From: DASZGI01 sp035938995
Lineage (GTDB): Bacteria > Actinomycetota > Actinomycetes > Streptomycetales > Catenulisporaceae
NCBI RefSeq assembly: GCF_035938995.1
Contig: NZ_DASZGI010000387.1
Location: 1 to 5,839 of the forward strand
Direction: 5' to 3'
Length of the DNA: 5,839 bases
The translations under genes and the position numbers were made by a program. Position 1 is the first letter of the stretch. Each line of letters begins with the position of its first letter. The notes below the pieces were generated by a model. It was not told the origin of the DNA and did not search any database. It worked only from the letters and a program-made list of their open reading frames with translations. Below are positions 1 through 5,657 of the stretch, one piece after another.

Positions 1-33
1 CGGCCCGAGTCCTGCGGGGCAGGACTCGGGCCG
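1..33 (-). terminator. GC-rich hairpin, likely terminator of the MFS exporter gene
   Basis: A perfect inverted repeat with 15-bp arms (CGGCCCGAGTCCTGC at 1-15, its complement at 19-33) closes on a GGG loop. It starts 18 nt past the stop codon of the minus-strand exporter gene, where an intrinsic terminator would sit. Any T-tract would lie left of base 1 and cannot be seen, and the stem might extend beyond the window. Many actinomycete terminators lack a T-tract, so its absence would not exclude the call. A symmetric hairpin could also serve a gene converging from the left. Confidence 0.8.
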
Positions 34-51
34 CGTATGTCGGGGCGTTGA

Positions 52-1614
52 TCAGCTGATCGGGACTGCGTTGCTTTGCTGGGCCAGGTCGTTGCGGCGA
101 GCCTTGACCAGCAGGCCGACGACCACGGCTGCGGTGGCGAGGATGGCGGCGCTCCAGGCGAAGGCGACGGTGTAGCCGTGCACTGCGGCCTGCGCGGCCA
201 GGGCGTGCGCGTTGGCGGTCGGGGAGAGGTGGGTGGTGAGGTAGTTCGTCGTGGCCGAGGTGGCGAAGGTCACCAGCATCGCCGTGCCGAGCGCGCCGCC
301 GATCTGCTGGGTCGTGTTGACCAGTGCGGAGGCGACGCCGGCGTCGTGGTTCGCGACACCGATCAGCGCGGTGGACGAGAGCGGCACGAAGAACAGGCCG
401 ATGCCGAACGCCATCACCAGTTCCGCCGGGACGACGTGCGTGGCGTAGGCGGTGTGCACGCCGAGGCGGGTGAACAGCACCATGCCGGCCGTGGCCAGGA
501 CGAAGCCGACGAACATCAGGATGCGGGGGCCGAACCTGGGCAGGAAGCGGGTCGACACGCCGGCGCCCAGGACCACGGCTCCGGTGAACGGAAGGAACGC
601 GAAGCCCGACTTGAGTGCGGAGTATCCGAGGATCTGCTGCATGTAGTACGTGAGGAAGACGAACACGCCGAACATGCCCACGCCCATCAGCAGGGAGCTG
701 AGGAACGAACCGCCGCGGTTGCGGTCGAGGATGACGCGCATCGGCAGCAGCGGGTGCGTGGCGCGCAGCTCGACGAGGACGAACAGGGCGAGCAGAGCGA
801 TTCCGCCGATCAGGAGGCTGAGGGTCGTCGCCGAGGACCAGCCGGCGGTGTTGGCCTTGTTGAAGCCGTAGACCAGGGCCGCCAGACCGGCGGTCGAGGT
901 CAGGGCGCCGGGGATGTCGTACTTGGTGTTGCCCCCGGCCTTGCTCTCGCCCAGGACGCGGGTCGCGGCGAACGCGGCCAGCACGGCGATCGGGACGTTG
1001 ACCAGCAGCGTCCAGCGCCACGAAGCGTATTGGGTCAAGACGCCGCCCATGATCAGGCCGATTGCGCTGCCGCCGCCGGCGATGGCCCCGTAGACGCCGA
1101 ATGCCCGCGCGCGCTCGTTGGCCTCGGTGAAGGTGACCGTGAGCAGCGAGAGTGCCGCGGGAGCCATCAGCGCGCCGAACAGGCCCTGCACGGCGCGGGC
1201 ACTGAAGAGCATGGCCTCGTTGGTCGCGGCGCCGCCGAGTGCGGAGGCGGCTGCGAAGCCGACCAGGCCGATGATGAACGCCCGCTTTCGACCGGTGAAG
1301 TCCGCGATGCGTCCGCCGAGCAGCAGCATGGAGCCGAAGGCCAGGGCGTAGGCGGTGATGACCCACTGCTTGTTCACGTCGGAGATGTGCAGCGAGCGCT
1401 GCATCGTGGGCAGCGCGATGTTCACGATCGTCGCGTCGAGCACGATCATCAGCTGGGCGATGGCGATGATGCCGAGTGCCGCCCAGCGGCGGGGATCGGG
1501 GGCGACGCGGGGCGTGCCGACGGGCGAGGGTGCCCGCGCCGCGAGTTGTGTGGACGTCGGCTGTGGCGTCGATGATGCTCGCCCCGAGGCTGCCTGCTCG
1601 GTGATGGTTGACAT
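52..1614 (-). CDS. MFS drug exporter, DHA2 (EmrB/QacA) family, 14 TM helices
   Basis: Predicted inner-membrane drug/proton antiporter of 520 residues, a normal length for the 14-helix DHA2 family. Residues 1-42 form a hydrophilic cytoplasmic tail. Visible family motifs are LDATIVNIALP (59-69), the loop 2-3 motif GGRIADFTGRKR (100-111), RAVQG (140-144), a motif C-like glycine-rich stretch (177-191), WRW plus NVP (199-208), and the late-helix signature GVASALVNTTQQIGGALG (426-443). In motif C the usual Gly-Pro reads Gly-Leu (GLIMGG). The ATG at 1614 is preceded by GGAAAGAGAG with 6 nt spacing; an in-frame ATG at 1641 would add nine residues but has no ribosome binding site. The gene follows the tetR gene after 91 nt on the same strand, so co-transcription and repression by that regulator are likely. 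Substrate cannot be predicted; toxic organic compounds or an antibiotic are typical for the family. Confidence 0.93.
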   Translation of the reverse strand: MSTITEQAASGRASSTPQPTSTQLAARAPSPVGTPRVAPDPRRWAALGIIAIAQLMIVLDATIVNIALPTMQRSLHISDVNKQWVITAYALAFGSMLLLGGRIADFTGRKRAFIIGLVGFAAASALGGAATNEAMLFSARAVQGLFGALMAPAALSLLTVTFTEANERARAFGVYGAIAGGGSAIGLIMGGVLTQYASWRWTLLVNVPIAVLAAFAATRVLGESKAGGNTKYDIPGALTSTAGLAALVYGFNKANTAGWSSATTLSLLIGGIALLALFVLVELRATHPLLPMRVILDRNRGGSFLSSLLMGVGMFGVFVFLTYYMQQILGYSALKSGFAFLPFTGAVVLGAGVSTRFLPRFGPRILMFVGFVLATAGMVLFTRLGVHTAYATHVVPAELVMAFGIGLFFVPLSSTALIGVANHDAGVASALVNTTQQIGGALGTAMLVTFATSATTNYLTTHLSPTANAHALAAQAAVHGYTVAFAWSAAILATAAVVVGLLVKARRNDLAQQSNAVPIS

Positions 1615-1705
1615 GATTTGCTCTCTTTCCGGGCGCGTCATGAGACAGCACTCGATCAGCGCGCGGCCCGATCAGGCCGTACGTGGCGGGTTTGGGTTCA
1701 GATGA

Positions 1706-2293
1706 TCAGTGTCTGGTCATCAGAGGTATGAGAATGTCGTCGGTGAGGCGGGTCAGGTAGGCCTCGTCCGCGGGCCTTCCTTGGATGAAGATCCGCGTGA
1801 ACAGCACGGCGGGGGCGATCTCCGGGAAGATCTCGGGGTCGGTGTCGGCGGGCAGTTCGCCGCGGGCGATCGCCCGGTCCAGCATCTGCCGGATGAGGTG
1901 GTGCTTGTCCTGGAGTATCGACGCGCGCACGGTCTGGGCGAGCTCGGGGTCCCGCTGCATCGCGATCATGACGCCCGCCATGATCTGGCCCGTGGGACCG
2001 GTCATCATGTCCCGTATGGCGTGCACGGCCGCCAGGAGGTCGCCGCGAAGGCTGCCGGTGTCCGTGTCGGCGGCGAGATCGGCCTGCTTGTAGCACTTGA
2101 CCGCGGCGACGACCAGATCGGCCTTGCCCGGCCAGTGCCGGTACAGCGTGGCCTTGCTCGCCTTCGCGCGGGCGGCGATCGTGTCCAGGCGCAGGGCGTC
2201 GTAGCCTGTCTCCGCCAGCACCTCGAGGGTCGCGCAGAGTATGGCCTGCTCGCGCTCCGGGTCGAGCTTGAGCGTTGTGGCGGTGGTCTCCAT
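1706..2293 (-). CDS. TetR/AcrR-family transcriptional repressor
   Basis: A 195-residue protein, the usual size of TetR regulators, which bind DNA as dimers and release it when a ligand fills the C-terminal pocket. The N-terminal DNA-binding domain spans roughly residues 12-62; the signature runs from LDTIAARAKASKATLYRHW (36-54) into PGKADLV. The remaining all-helical part (about 75-190) is the dimerisation and ligand-binding domain and is divergent, as expected. The ATG at 2293 is preceded by a very strong purine-rich ribosome binding site (complement of 2296-2306, GGAGGAGG core). The open frame continues far upstream to 3094, but that part is antisense to the MarR gene and has no regulator homology. 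It is probably the first gene of an operon with the MFS exporter downstream, and is probably autoregulated through the palindrome at 2318-2342. The inducing ligand is unknown. Confidence 0.93.
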   Translation of the reverse strand: METTATTLKLDPEREQAILCATLEVLAETGYDALRLDTIAARAKASKATLYRHWPGKADLVVAAVKCYKQADLAADTDTGSLRGDLLAAVHAIRDMMTGPTGQIMAGVMIAMQRDPELAQTVRASILQDKHHLIRQMLDRAIARGELPADTDPEIFPEIAPAVLFTRIFIQGRPADEAYLTRLTDDILIPLMTRH

Positions 2294-2295
2294 GG

Positions 2296-2306
2296 CCTCC
2301 TCCTCT
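2296..2306 (-). promoter_or_regulatory. Strong ribosome binding site of the tetR gene
   Basis: On the minus strand this reads AGAGGAGGAGG, ending 2 nt before the ATG at 2293, with the first AGGAGG block 5 nt from the start. It is the best Shine-Dalgarno match in the window and fixes the tetR start, excluding the upstream extension of the open frame. Confidence 0.85.
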
Positions 2307-2317
2307 CGCGAGCACAA

Positions 2318-2342
2318 GGTGTACGAAACTGTTTCGTACACC
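2318..2342. promoter_or_regulatory. Perfect 25-bp palindromic operator, likely bound by the TetR protein
   Basis: The left arm GGTGTACGAAAC (2318-2329) and right arm GTTTCGTACACC (2331-2342) are exact complements around a single central T at 2330. A GAAAC-N-GTTTC core within a long odd-length palindrome just upstream of a tetR gene is a common TetR operator form. It lies 24 nt from the tetR start and lies between the predicted -35 and -10 hexamers, so a bound dimer would block transcription of the tetR-exporter operon. Binding by this particular TetR is inferred from position. Confidence 0.85.
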
Positions 2343-2346
2343 ACAA
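2318..2346 (-). promoter_or_regulatory. Probable promoter of the tetR-exporter operon
   Basis: Reading the minus strand, TTGTGG (2346-2341) could be the -35 element and TACACC (2323-2318) the -10, separated by 17 nt. Each hexamer matches its consensus at only about three positions, so the call rests mainly on spacing and on the operator lying between the two hexamers. Transcription would start near 2311, giving a leader of roughly 18 nt that holds the strong ribosome binding site. Confidence 0.45.
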
Positions 2347-2399
2347 GCGCGGCGGGCCCGGAACTATTCCCCGGCTGGGCTGTGATGGCCGGTCTGGTC

Positions 2400-2419
2400 T
2401 CAGTGCTGGTCAGCGCTGG
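2400..2419. repeat. Imperfect 10-bp direct tandem repeat in the divergent intergenic region
   Basis: TCAGTGCTGG (2400-2409) is followed directly by TCAGCGCTGG (2410-2419), and a third weaker GATTGCTGG follows at 2422-2430. The spacing is about one helical turn, so the copies would face the same side of the DNA, but no known regulator is matched and chance is possible in such GC-rich sequence. Confidence 0.25.
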
Positions 2420-2458
2420 GGGATTGCTGGGGCGGGCGGCGCCGTCGGGCGAAGATGA

Positions 2459-2477
2459 TTTGATTTGACCAATCAAA
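2459..2477. promoter_or_regulatory. Palindromic operator, likely bound by the MarR protein
   Basis: The inverted repeat TTTGATT (2459-2465), spacer TGACC, AATCAAA (2471-2477) is perfect over 7-bp arms. It is a strikingly AT-rich island in a GC-rich region. MarR proteins commonly bind such TTGA/TCAA-type palindromes of about 16-20 bp, and often repress their own gene. It sits 23 nt upstream of the preferred MarR start (GTG 2501) and overlaps an alternative TTG start at 2465, which makes that start unlikely. Binding is inferred, not shown. Confidence 0.65.
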
Positions 2478-2500
2478 CTATCTGTGCGAGGCTTTCCCCC

Positions 2501-2992
2501 GTGGACGACGTGCAACGTGTCCTGGCCTACTACCCGCAGATCTACTTCGCCTGCCACACGCGGCACCGGCGCGATCCGCTCAGCAGCGACGTGCTCAGCG
2601 AACGGCAGGCCAGCGTGCTCGACCACCTGACCGCCGACAAGGGCATCCCGCTTAAAGAGCTCGCGGCGCATCAGGGTGTGACGGCTTCGACCATGTCGCT
2701 GATGGTCGACCGGCTCGTGGCCGGCGGGTGGGTGGTGCGGGAGAAGGACACCCACGACGCCCGGCGGGTCCAGTTGCGGCTGACCGTGGCGGGCGAGCGG
2801 ATGAAACAGGCGAGCACGGTCCTGGACCCGCAGCTGGTGCGGGCGCTGCTCGACCGGCTCACGCCGCAGCAGCGGCAAGCGGCTGTCGACGGACTCGGGA
2901 TCCTCGCCGCTGCGGCGGCCGGCGGACCGACCGGTAAATCCGTTCACCGTGCGGATGACAACACAACCCAGTCGGATACACAGGAGGACTGA
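2501..2992 (+). CDS. MarR-family winged-helix transcriptional regulator
   Basis: A 163-residue regulator from GTG 2501, the typical MarR size. These proteins bind palindromes as dimers and respond to small ligands or oxidants. An N-terminal helix region carries the stretch YYPQIYFACHTRH (residues 10-22), the helix-turn-helix is LKELAAHQGVTASTMSLMVDRL (51-72, shown in two parts by its core GVTASTMSLM), and the wing is DARRVQLRLT (86-95). C-terminal helices (100-141) should complete the dimer interface, followed by a polar tail. One cysteine (residue 18) is present, so a redox role is possible but unsupported. A TTG at 2465 would add 12 residues; I reject it because it lies inside the palindrome and the added residues do not look like the family. 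The ribosome binding site (GCGAGG, 9 nt from GTG) is weak. The gene is divergent from tetR and two nucleotides ahead of the SRPBCC gene, its likely co-transcribed partner. Confidence 0.88.
   Translation: MDDVQRVLAYYPQIYFACHTRHRRDPLSSDVLSERQASVLDHLTADKGIPLKELAAHQGVTASTMSLMVDRLVAGGWVVREKDTHDARRVQLRLTVAGERMKQASTVLDPQLVRALLDRLTPQQRQAAVDGLGILAAAAAGGPTGKSVHRADDNTTQSDTQED
2982..2987 (+). promoter_or_regulatory. Ribosome binding site of the SRPBCC gene inside the end of the MarR gene
   Basis: A perfect AGGAGG lies 7 nt before the ATG at 2995 and within the last codons of the MarR gene, whose TGA is at 2990-2992. The stop and start are only 2 nt apart, so ribosomes finishing MarR can reinitiate; this points to translational coupling. 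Confidence 0.85.
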
Positions 2993-2994
2993 AC

Positions 2995-3525
2995 ATGCTC
3001 TGGACTGTCGTGGGCATCCTCGTGGCGCTGGCCATCGTCGGCGTCGGCGTGGTCGTGCTGGTCGGCCGGGCGCTCCCGGTCGACCACGAGGCAACGTGCG
3101 CCGTCAGGCTGAATCAGCCTGCGCAAGCCGTCTGGGGCGTCATCACCGGGATCAACGAACTGCCGACCTGGCGACCCGGCTTGAAGAAGGTGGAACTCCT
3201 GCCGAGCGACGACGGAACGGTGCGCTGGCGCGAGTTCGACCGGCACGGAAATATCGCTTATGAGATCACCGAAGCGGACCCGCCCAAGCGCCTGATCACC
3301 CGGATCACCGACACCGGCCTGCCCTTCGGCGGCACGTGGACCTGGACACTCGAGCCACAGGCCGACGGTACGACGTCGGTCAGCGTGACGGAGAACGGCC
3401 AGGTGTACAACATCCTGTTCCGAGTGATTTCGCGGTTTGTCATAGGCCACACCGCCACCATGCGCAAGAACCTCACCGCCCTTGCGGCGCACTTCGGCGA
3501 GAGCGCGACGATCGACGGCGCCTGA
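2995..3525 (+). CDS. Membrane-anchored SRPBCC-family protein
   Basis: A 176-residue protein. Residues 2-24 are an unbroken hydrophobic helix with no cleavable-signal features, so it is probably an N-terminal membrane anchor. Residues about 32-167 have the SRPBCC (polyketide cyclase/START-like) pattern: an early VRLNQPAQAVWGVIT segment, then a beta-rich core with FGGTWTWTLEP (111-121), TSVSVTENGQVYN (127-139), and a long C-terminal helix from about 149 (GHTATMRKNLTALAAHF) that normally packs over a hydrophobic cavity. Members bind or act on lipids, polyketides or other hydrophobic ligands, but no catalytic residues can be assigned here and the ligand is unknown. The single positive charge flank does not settle orientation; the domain may face the outside. 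It is coupled to the MarR gene, so its expression is probably controlled by that regulator, and its ligand could be related to the MarR inducer (inference). Confidence 0.85.
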   Translation: MLWTVVGILVALAIVGVGVVVLVGRALPVDHEATCAVRLNQPAQAVWGVITGINELPTWRPGLKKVELLPSDDGTVRWREFDRHGNIAYEITEADPPKRLITRITDTGLPFGGTWTWTLEPQADGTTSVSVTENGQVYNILFRVISRFVIGHTATMRKNLTALAAHFGESATIDGA

Positions 3526-3551
3526 CACAGCTCACTGTCGCGCAGCCGAGC

Positions 3552-3581
3552 CAGACCGAATAGCGCCTGCCTAAATAGGGT
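3552..3581 (+). promoter_or_regulatory. Weak candidate promoter for the stalked membrane protein gene
   Basis: TAGGGT (3576-3581) is a fair actinobacterial -10 hexamer, with CAGACC (3552-3557) 18 nt upstream as a poor -35 (GAC core only). It is placed about 100 nt before the chosen start, within the 156-nt gap after the SRPBCC gene. I see no clear terminator in that gap, so read-through from the MarR operon is also possible. Confidence 0.22.
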
Positions 3582-3681
3582 CAGCACAACGCCGTGCGAC
3601 TTTCTGGGAGCATGGCTGTTGCTGGTGCCACTCTCGGTGTGGTCAAGCGATAATGCCCATGGGCCGGGGAATGGGGGTCTT

Positions 3682-4380
3682 ATGCGTGCCGGTCTAGACG
3701 CGGTTCTCGCCCGATTTGGGGCACACCGACGGTTGGCCGAGTACCGGCGGCTGGCCGATGAGGCCACGTCCTCTTACCTCGCCGAGCGGGACCGAGCCGA
3801 TCGCGGCGCGCATGCGAGCGCCATGCCGAAGGACGACGATCTCTCACCGAGCGCGTCCAGGCTCCCGATGCGGCGCAGGCTGATCCTGATCCTGGCAAGT
3901 GCGATGGTGTCGCTGGCAGTTGTCGAGCTCACCGCCGCGTCCACGGGCGTGTCAGAGTTCAACCAGGGGGCACGATCCCGCGTGCCGCCCGCCCTGACCA
4001 ATCTGACCGAGGCCGCCGTCGTCTCTCCGAGTGCGGCCTCCGACGCCGCAGGTGGTGCGAGCGGCCGCGCGCCCACCGCACCGCCCCCGATCACCGCCGC
4101 ACCCACGCGCACGGCACCAGGTGCGTCCCCGGTGACCACGGGCACGGCACCAGGCACGATCCCGGTGGCGACTGGCTCAGCGCCGAGCGCGGGCGCAACG
4201 ACGGTCAGCGCGTCGCCCGGCCTACTCCACCTGCTCGACCTGTGCCGTTCTGTCGTTGCGGCCGGGAACAGTTGGCCGTCGGTCCTTAAGGGGGCCGACC
4301 GGGCAACCGTCATCGCGGCAGCAGGAAAGAAGAACAACGTCCTTGCCTACTGCACGAACCTGCTCGCGACTACAGGCTAA
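3682..4380 (+). CDS. Single-pass membrane protein with Ala/Pro/Thr-rich stalk and C-terminal two-cysteine domain
   Basis: A 232-residue protein of unproven function. Residues 1-66 are charged and helical (AEYRRLADEA, YLAERDRADRG) and end in RLPMRRR, a positive patch placing this part in the cytoplasm. Residues 67-86 form one hydrophobic helix. A low-complexity Ala/Pro/Thr/Ser stalk follows (about 115-178), including the repeat at 4111-4176. The last 50 residues (LLHLLDLCRSVV ... VIAAAGKKNNVLAYC) hold the only two cysteines, at 188 and 224, with the spacing LCR...AAG...YC. I recall this small domain from actinobacterial membrane proteins encoded next to ECF sigma factors and thought to act as anti-sigma partners; that is memory of a pattern, not a search. 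No zinc-finger HxxxCxxC motif and no adjacent sigma gene are seen. If exported, the cysteines could form a disulfide. An in-frame TTG at 3619 with GGGAG upstream would add 21 residues; ATG 3682 behind GGGGG is preferred. Confidence 0.75.
   Translation: MRAGLDAVLARFGAHRRLAEYRRLADEATSSYLAERDRADRGAHASAMPKDDDLSPSASRLPMRRRLILILASAMVSLAVVELTAASTGVSEFNQGARSRVPPALTNLTEAAVVSPSAASDAAGGASGRAPTAPPPITAAPTRTAPGASPVTTGTAPGTIPVATGSAPSAGATTVSASPGLLHLLDLCRSVVAAGNSWPSVLKGADRATVIAAAGKKNNVLAYCTNLLATTG
4111..4176 (+). repeat. Two tandem 33-bp repeats coding an 11-residue stalk unit
   Basis: Two adjacent in-frame units encode TAPGASPVTTG (4111-4143) and TAPGTIPVATG (4144-4176); a decayed third copy begins SAPSAGATT at 4177. 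The DNA is also similar (ACGGCACCAGG starts both), which suggests recent duplication. Such Thr/Pro/Ala units usually make extended wall-spanning linkers, sometimes glycosylated. Copy number may vary between strains. Confidence 0.8.
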
Positions 4381-4433
4381 GATCGCGGGTCTTCACCGGC
4401 TGGGTCAGCCAGGCGGCTTGAAGCCCGCGGATC
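4381..4433. terminator. Long imperfect hairpin between convergent genes, possible bidirectional terminator
   Basis: The outer arms GATCGCGGGTCTTCA and TTGAAGCCCGCGGATC pair with one bulge on each side, and an inner perfect stem GGCTG-GGT-CAGCC closes the loop. It begins at the base after the TAA of the stalked membrane protein gene and ends 33 nt before the stop of the opposing oxidoreductase gene. There is no T-tract on either strand, so termination is inferred from structure and location. Confidence 0.55.
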
Positions 4434-4466
4434 GGGGCAATACGCCCAGCCATCCTCCCGCCTGAG

Positions 4467-5369
4467 TTAGCCGACCAGCAGCACGAGCTTCCCGCGTACG
4501 TGGCCTTGCTCGCTCACCCGGTGTGCCTCGGCAACCTCGGTGAGCGGGAAGGTCTGCGCGACCGGGGGCGAGAAGCGCCCGGACTCGATCAGCTCGCCGA
4601 TCTCGCCGAGCACGTAGACCGCGCGGCCGGCGTCGCCCCTGCTGAACGTGACCCCGTGCTGCTGGGCACCGTCGAAGTCGGCGACCGTGATGACGTGCTC
4701 GACACCGCCGGCGAGCTCGATGAGCTCGGGAAGTACCCCGCTGCCGGCAACGTCGAGCGCGAGGTCGACGCCGCCGGCAGCGAGCGCGCGCACTCGCTCG
4801 ACGAGGCCGTCGCCGTAGGCGACGGGCTCGGCCCCCAGCGAGCGAAGGTACTCGTGGTTTGCCGGACTGGCGGTGCCGATCACCCGTGCCCCGCGCGCCA
4901 CGGCGAGCTGAACCGCGGCGCTGCCCACGCTTCCGGAAGCGCCGTTGATCAGCAGCGCGCTGCCGCTGCCGACGCCGAGTTGGTCAAGGGCGCGCGCGGC
5001 CGTCTCGATGGCGGCTGGCAGCGCGGCCGCGCCAGGGAAGTCAAGCGACGGCGGGATCGGTGCGTAGTGGGACAGCACCACCAACTCGGCCTGAGCCGCC
5101 GGGTCGATGGAGAAGCCGAACACGCGATCGCCGACGGCCACGTCCGCAACATCCTCGCCAAGCTCGTCGACGACGCCCGCGGCCTCATAGCCCAGAGTCT
5201 GCGGGAGTTGCGGGTCCATCAGGCCCTTGCGTTTCTTCCAATCGCTCGCGTTGACGCCGGCTGCGCGTACAGCAATACGGACCTGGCCGGGACCCGGATG
5301 CGGATCGGGCAGATCCACGATCTCAAGGACCTCCGGACCGCCGAACCGGCTGAAACCGACCGCCTTCAC
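4467..5369 (-). CDS. Zinc-independent NADPH-dependent quinone oxidoreductase-like protein (MDR superfamily)
   Basis: A 300-residue cytoplasmic enzyme of the medium-chain dehydrogenase/reductase superfamily, expected to reduce quinones or activated C=C bonds with NADPH. The GroES-like half begins MKAVGFSRFGGPEVLEIVD and includes GVNASDWKKRKG (38-49), LGYEAAGVVDELG (59-71) and GDRVFGF (80-86). The Rossmann half has the dinucleotide loop NGASGSVG (142-149), followed by LAVARGARVIGTAS and LRSLGAE. The protein has no cysteine at all, so it has neither the catalytic nor the structural zinc sites of alcohol dehydrogenases. The GTG at 5369 is chosen because TTGGAG lies 5 nt upstream and because the family begins at this point; the frame continues to GTG 5450 (27 more residues) without a ribosome binding site. 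It ends convergent to the stalked membrane protein gene and has no operon partner in view. Substrate unknown. Confidence 0.9.
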   Translation of the reverse strand: MKAVGFSRFGGPEVLEIVDLPDPHPGPGQVRIAVRAAGVNASDWKKRKGLMDPQLPQTLGYEAAGVVDELGEDVADVAVGDRVFGFSIDPAAQAELVVLSHYAPIPPSLDFPGAAALPAAIETAARALDQLGVGSGSALLINGASGSVGSAAVQLAVARGARVIGTASPANHEYLRSLGAEPVAYGDGLVERVRALAAGGVDLALDVAGSGVLPELIELAGGVEHVITVADFDGAQQHGVTFSRGDAGRAVYVLGEIGELIESGRFSPPVAQTFPLTEVAEAHRVSEQGHVRGKLVLLVG

Positions 5370-5433
5370 GATTGCTCCAATCTCTTCTCTGCCCCGCGTC
5401 GCGCTGCCGACAGTCTGCCAGCCCGGCCGCGAC

Positions 5434-5461
5434 ATGATCGCTGTGGACACACGTCAGCCAA
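5434..5461 (-). promoter_or_regulatory. Weak candidate promoter of the oxidoreductase gene
   Basis: On the minus strand TTGGCT (5461-5456) and GATCAT (5439-5434) are spaced by 16 nt. Each matches consensus at three to four positions. It would give a leader of about 58 nt ahead of GTG 5369 and would place the longer GTG 5450 start inside the promoter. Support is modest. Confidence 0.22.
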
Positions 5462-5616
5462 CAGGACAGCTCAAGAACTCGCACGTGGCGAGAAACGAGA
5501 GGAGAGGCACACGAGCTTGAGCGTGGAGCAGATGCGGCGAGTGCCCGGACTCGTCATGCGACTGACAGCAGGAGGCATCCGGCAGTGTCCGTTCGGGCAC
5601 ACGCGCTCCGCCGAAC

Positions 5617-5644
5617 CTGACAGGGGATTTGGTCTGAATAGCGT
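5617..5644 (+). promoter_or_regulatory. Candidate housekeeping promoter for the gene at 5718
   Basis: CTGACA (5617-5622) matches five of six -35 consensus bases, and TAGCGT (5639-5644) is an acceptable actinobacterial -10, with a 16-nt spacer. Transcription would start near 5651, giving a leader of about 67 nt that begins just before the hairpin at 5658-5675. Confidence 0.45.
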
Positions 5645-5657
5645 GTGACTGATGGGG

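Noticed and set aside
50..61. Perfect 12-bp palindrome GATCAGCTGATC over the exporter stop codon
   Set aside because: It is short, leaves no loop for a hairpin, and lies inside the gene end next to a much stronger terminator stem. Probably chance.
76..1575. A 499-codon plus-strand open frame spanning the MFS gene
   Set aside because: It is exactly antisense to a clear exporter, is rich in Gly/Arg/Glu/Asp/His as expected from reading GC-rich codons backwards, and has no family signature. It is a composition artefact.
1664..1679. Small hairpin CGGCC-N6-GGCCG between tetR and the exporter gene
   Set aside because: The 5-bp stem with a 6-base loop and no T-tract is too weak to call an internal terminator; the two genes most likely form one operon.
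2294..3094. Upstream extension of the tetR open frame, suggesting a 462-residue fusion
   Set aside because: The extra part is antisense to the MarR gene, lacks any domain pattern, and contains the operator and promoter. The strong ribosome binding site fixes the start at 2293.
3503..3543. GCGCGAC and GTCGCGC inverted repeat at the end of the SRPBCC gene, as a terminator
   Set aside because: The 7-bp arms are separated by 27 nt and there is no T-tract, so the structure is not convincing.
3612..3653. A 13-codon small open frame (MAVAGATLGVVKR) upstream of the stalked membrane protein, as a leader peptide
   Set aside because: The only purine-rich stretch is one base from its ATG, too close for a ribosome, and nothing marks it as an attenuator.
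3558..5643. The octamer GAATAGCG shared by the regions upstream of 3682 and 5718, as a common promoter motif
   Set aside because: Only at the second site does a good -35 lie at a correct distance. One shared 8-mer in about 5.8 kb is weak evidence.
4500..5648. A 382-codon plus-strand open frame over the oxidoreductase and the following gap
   Set aside because: It is mostly the complement of a well-supported enzyme gene, and the tail in the gap has no ribosome binding site or recognisable motif.
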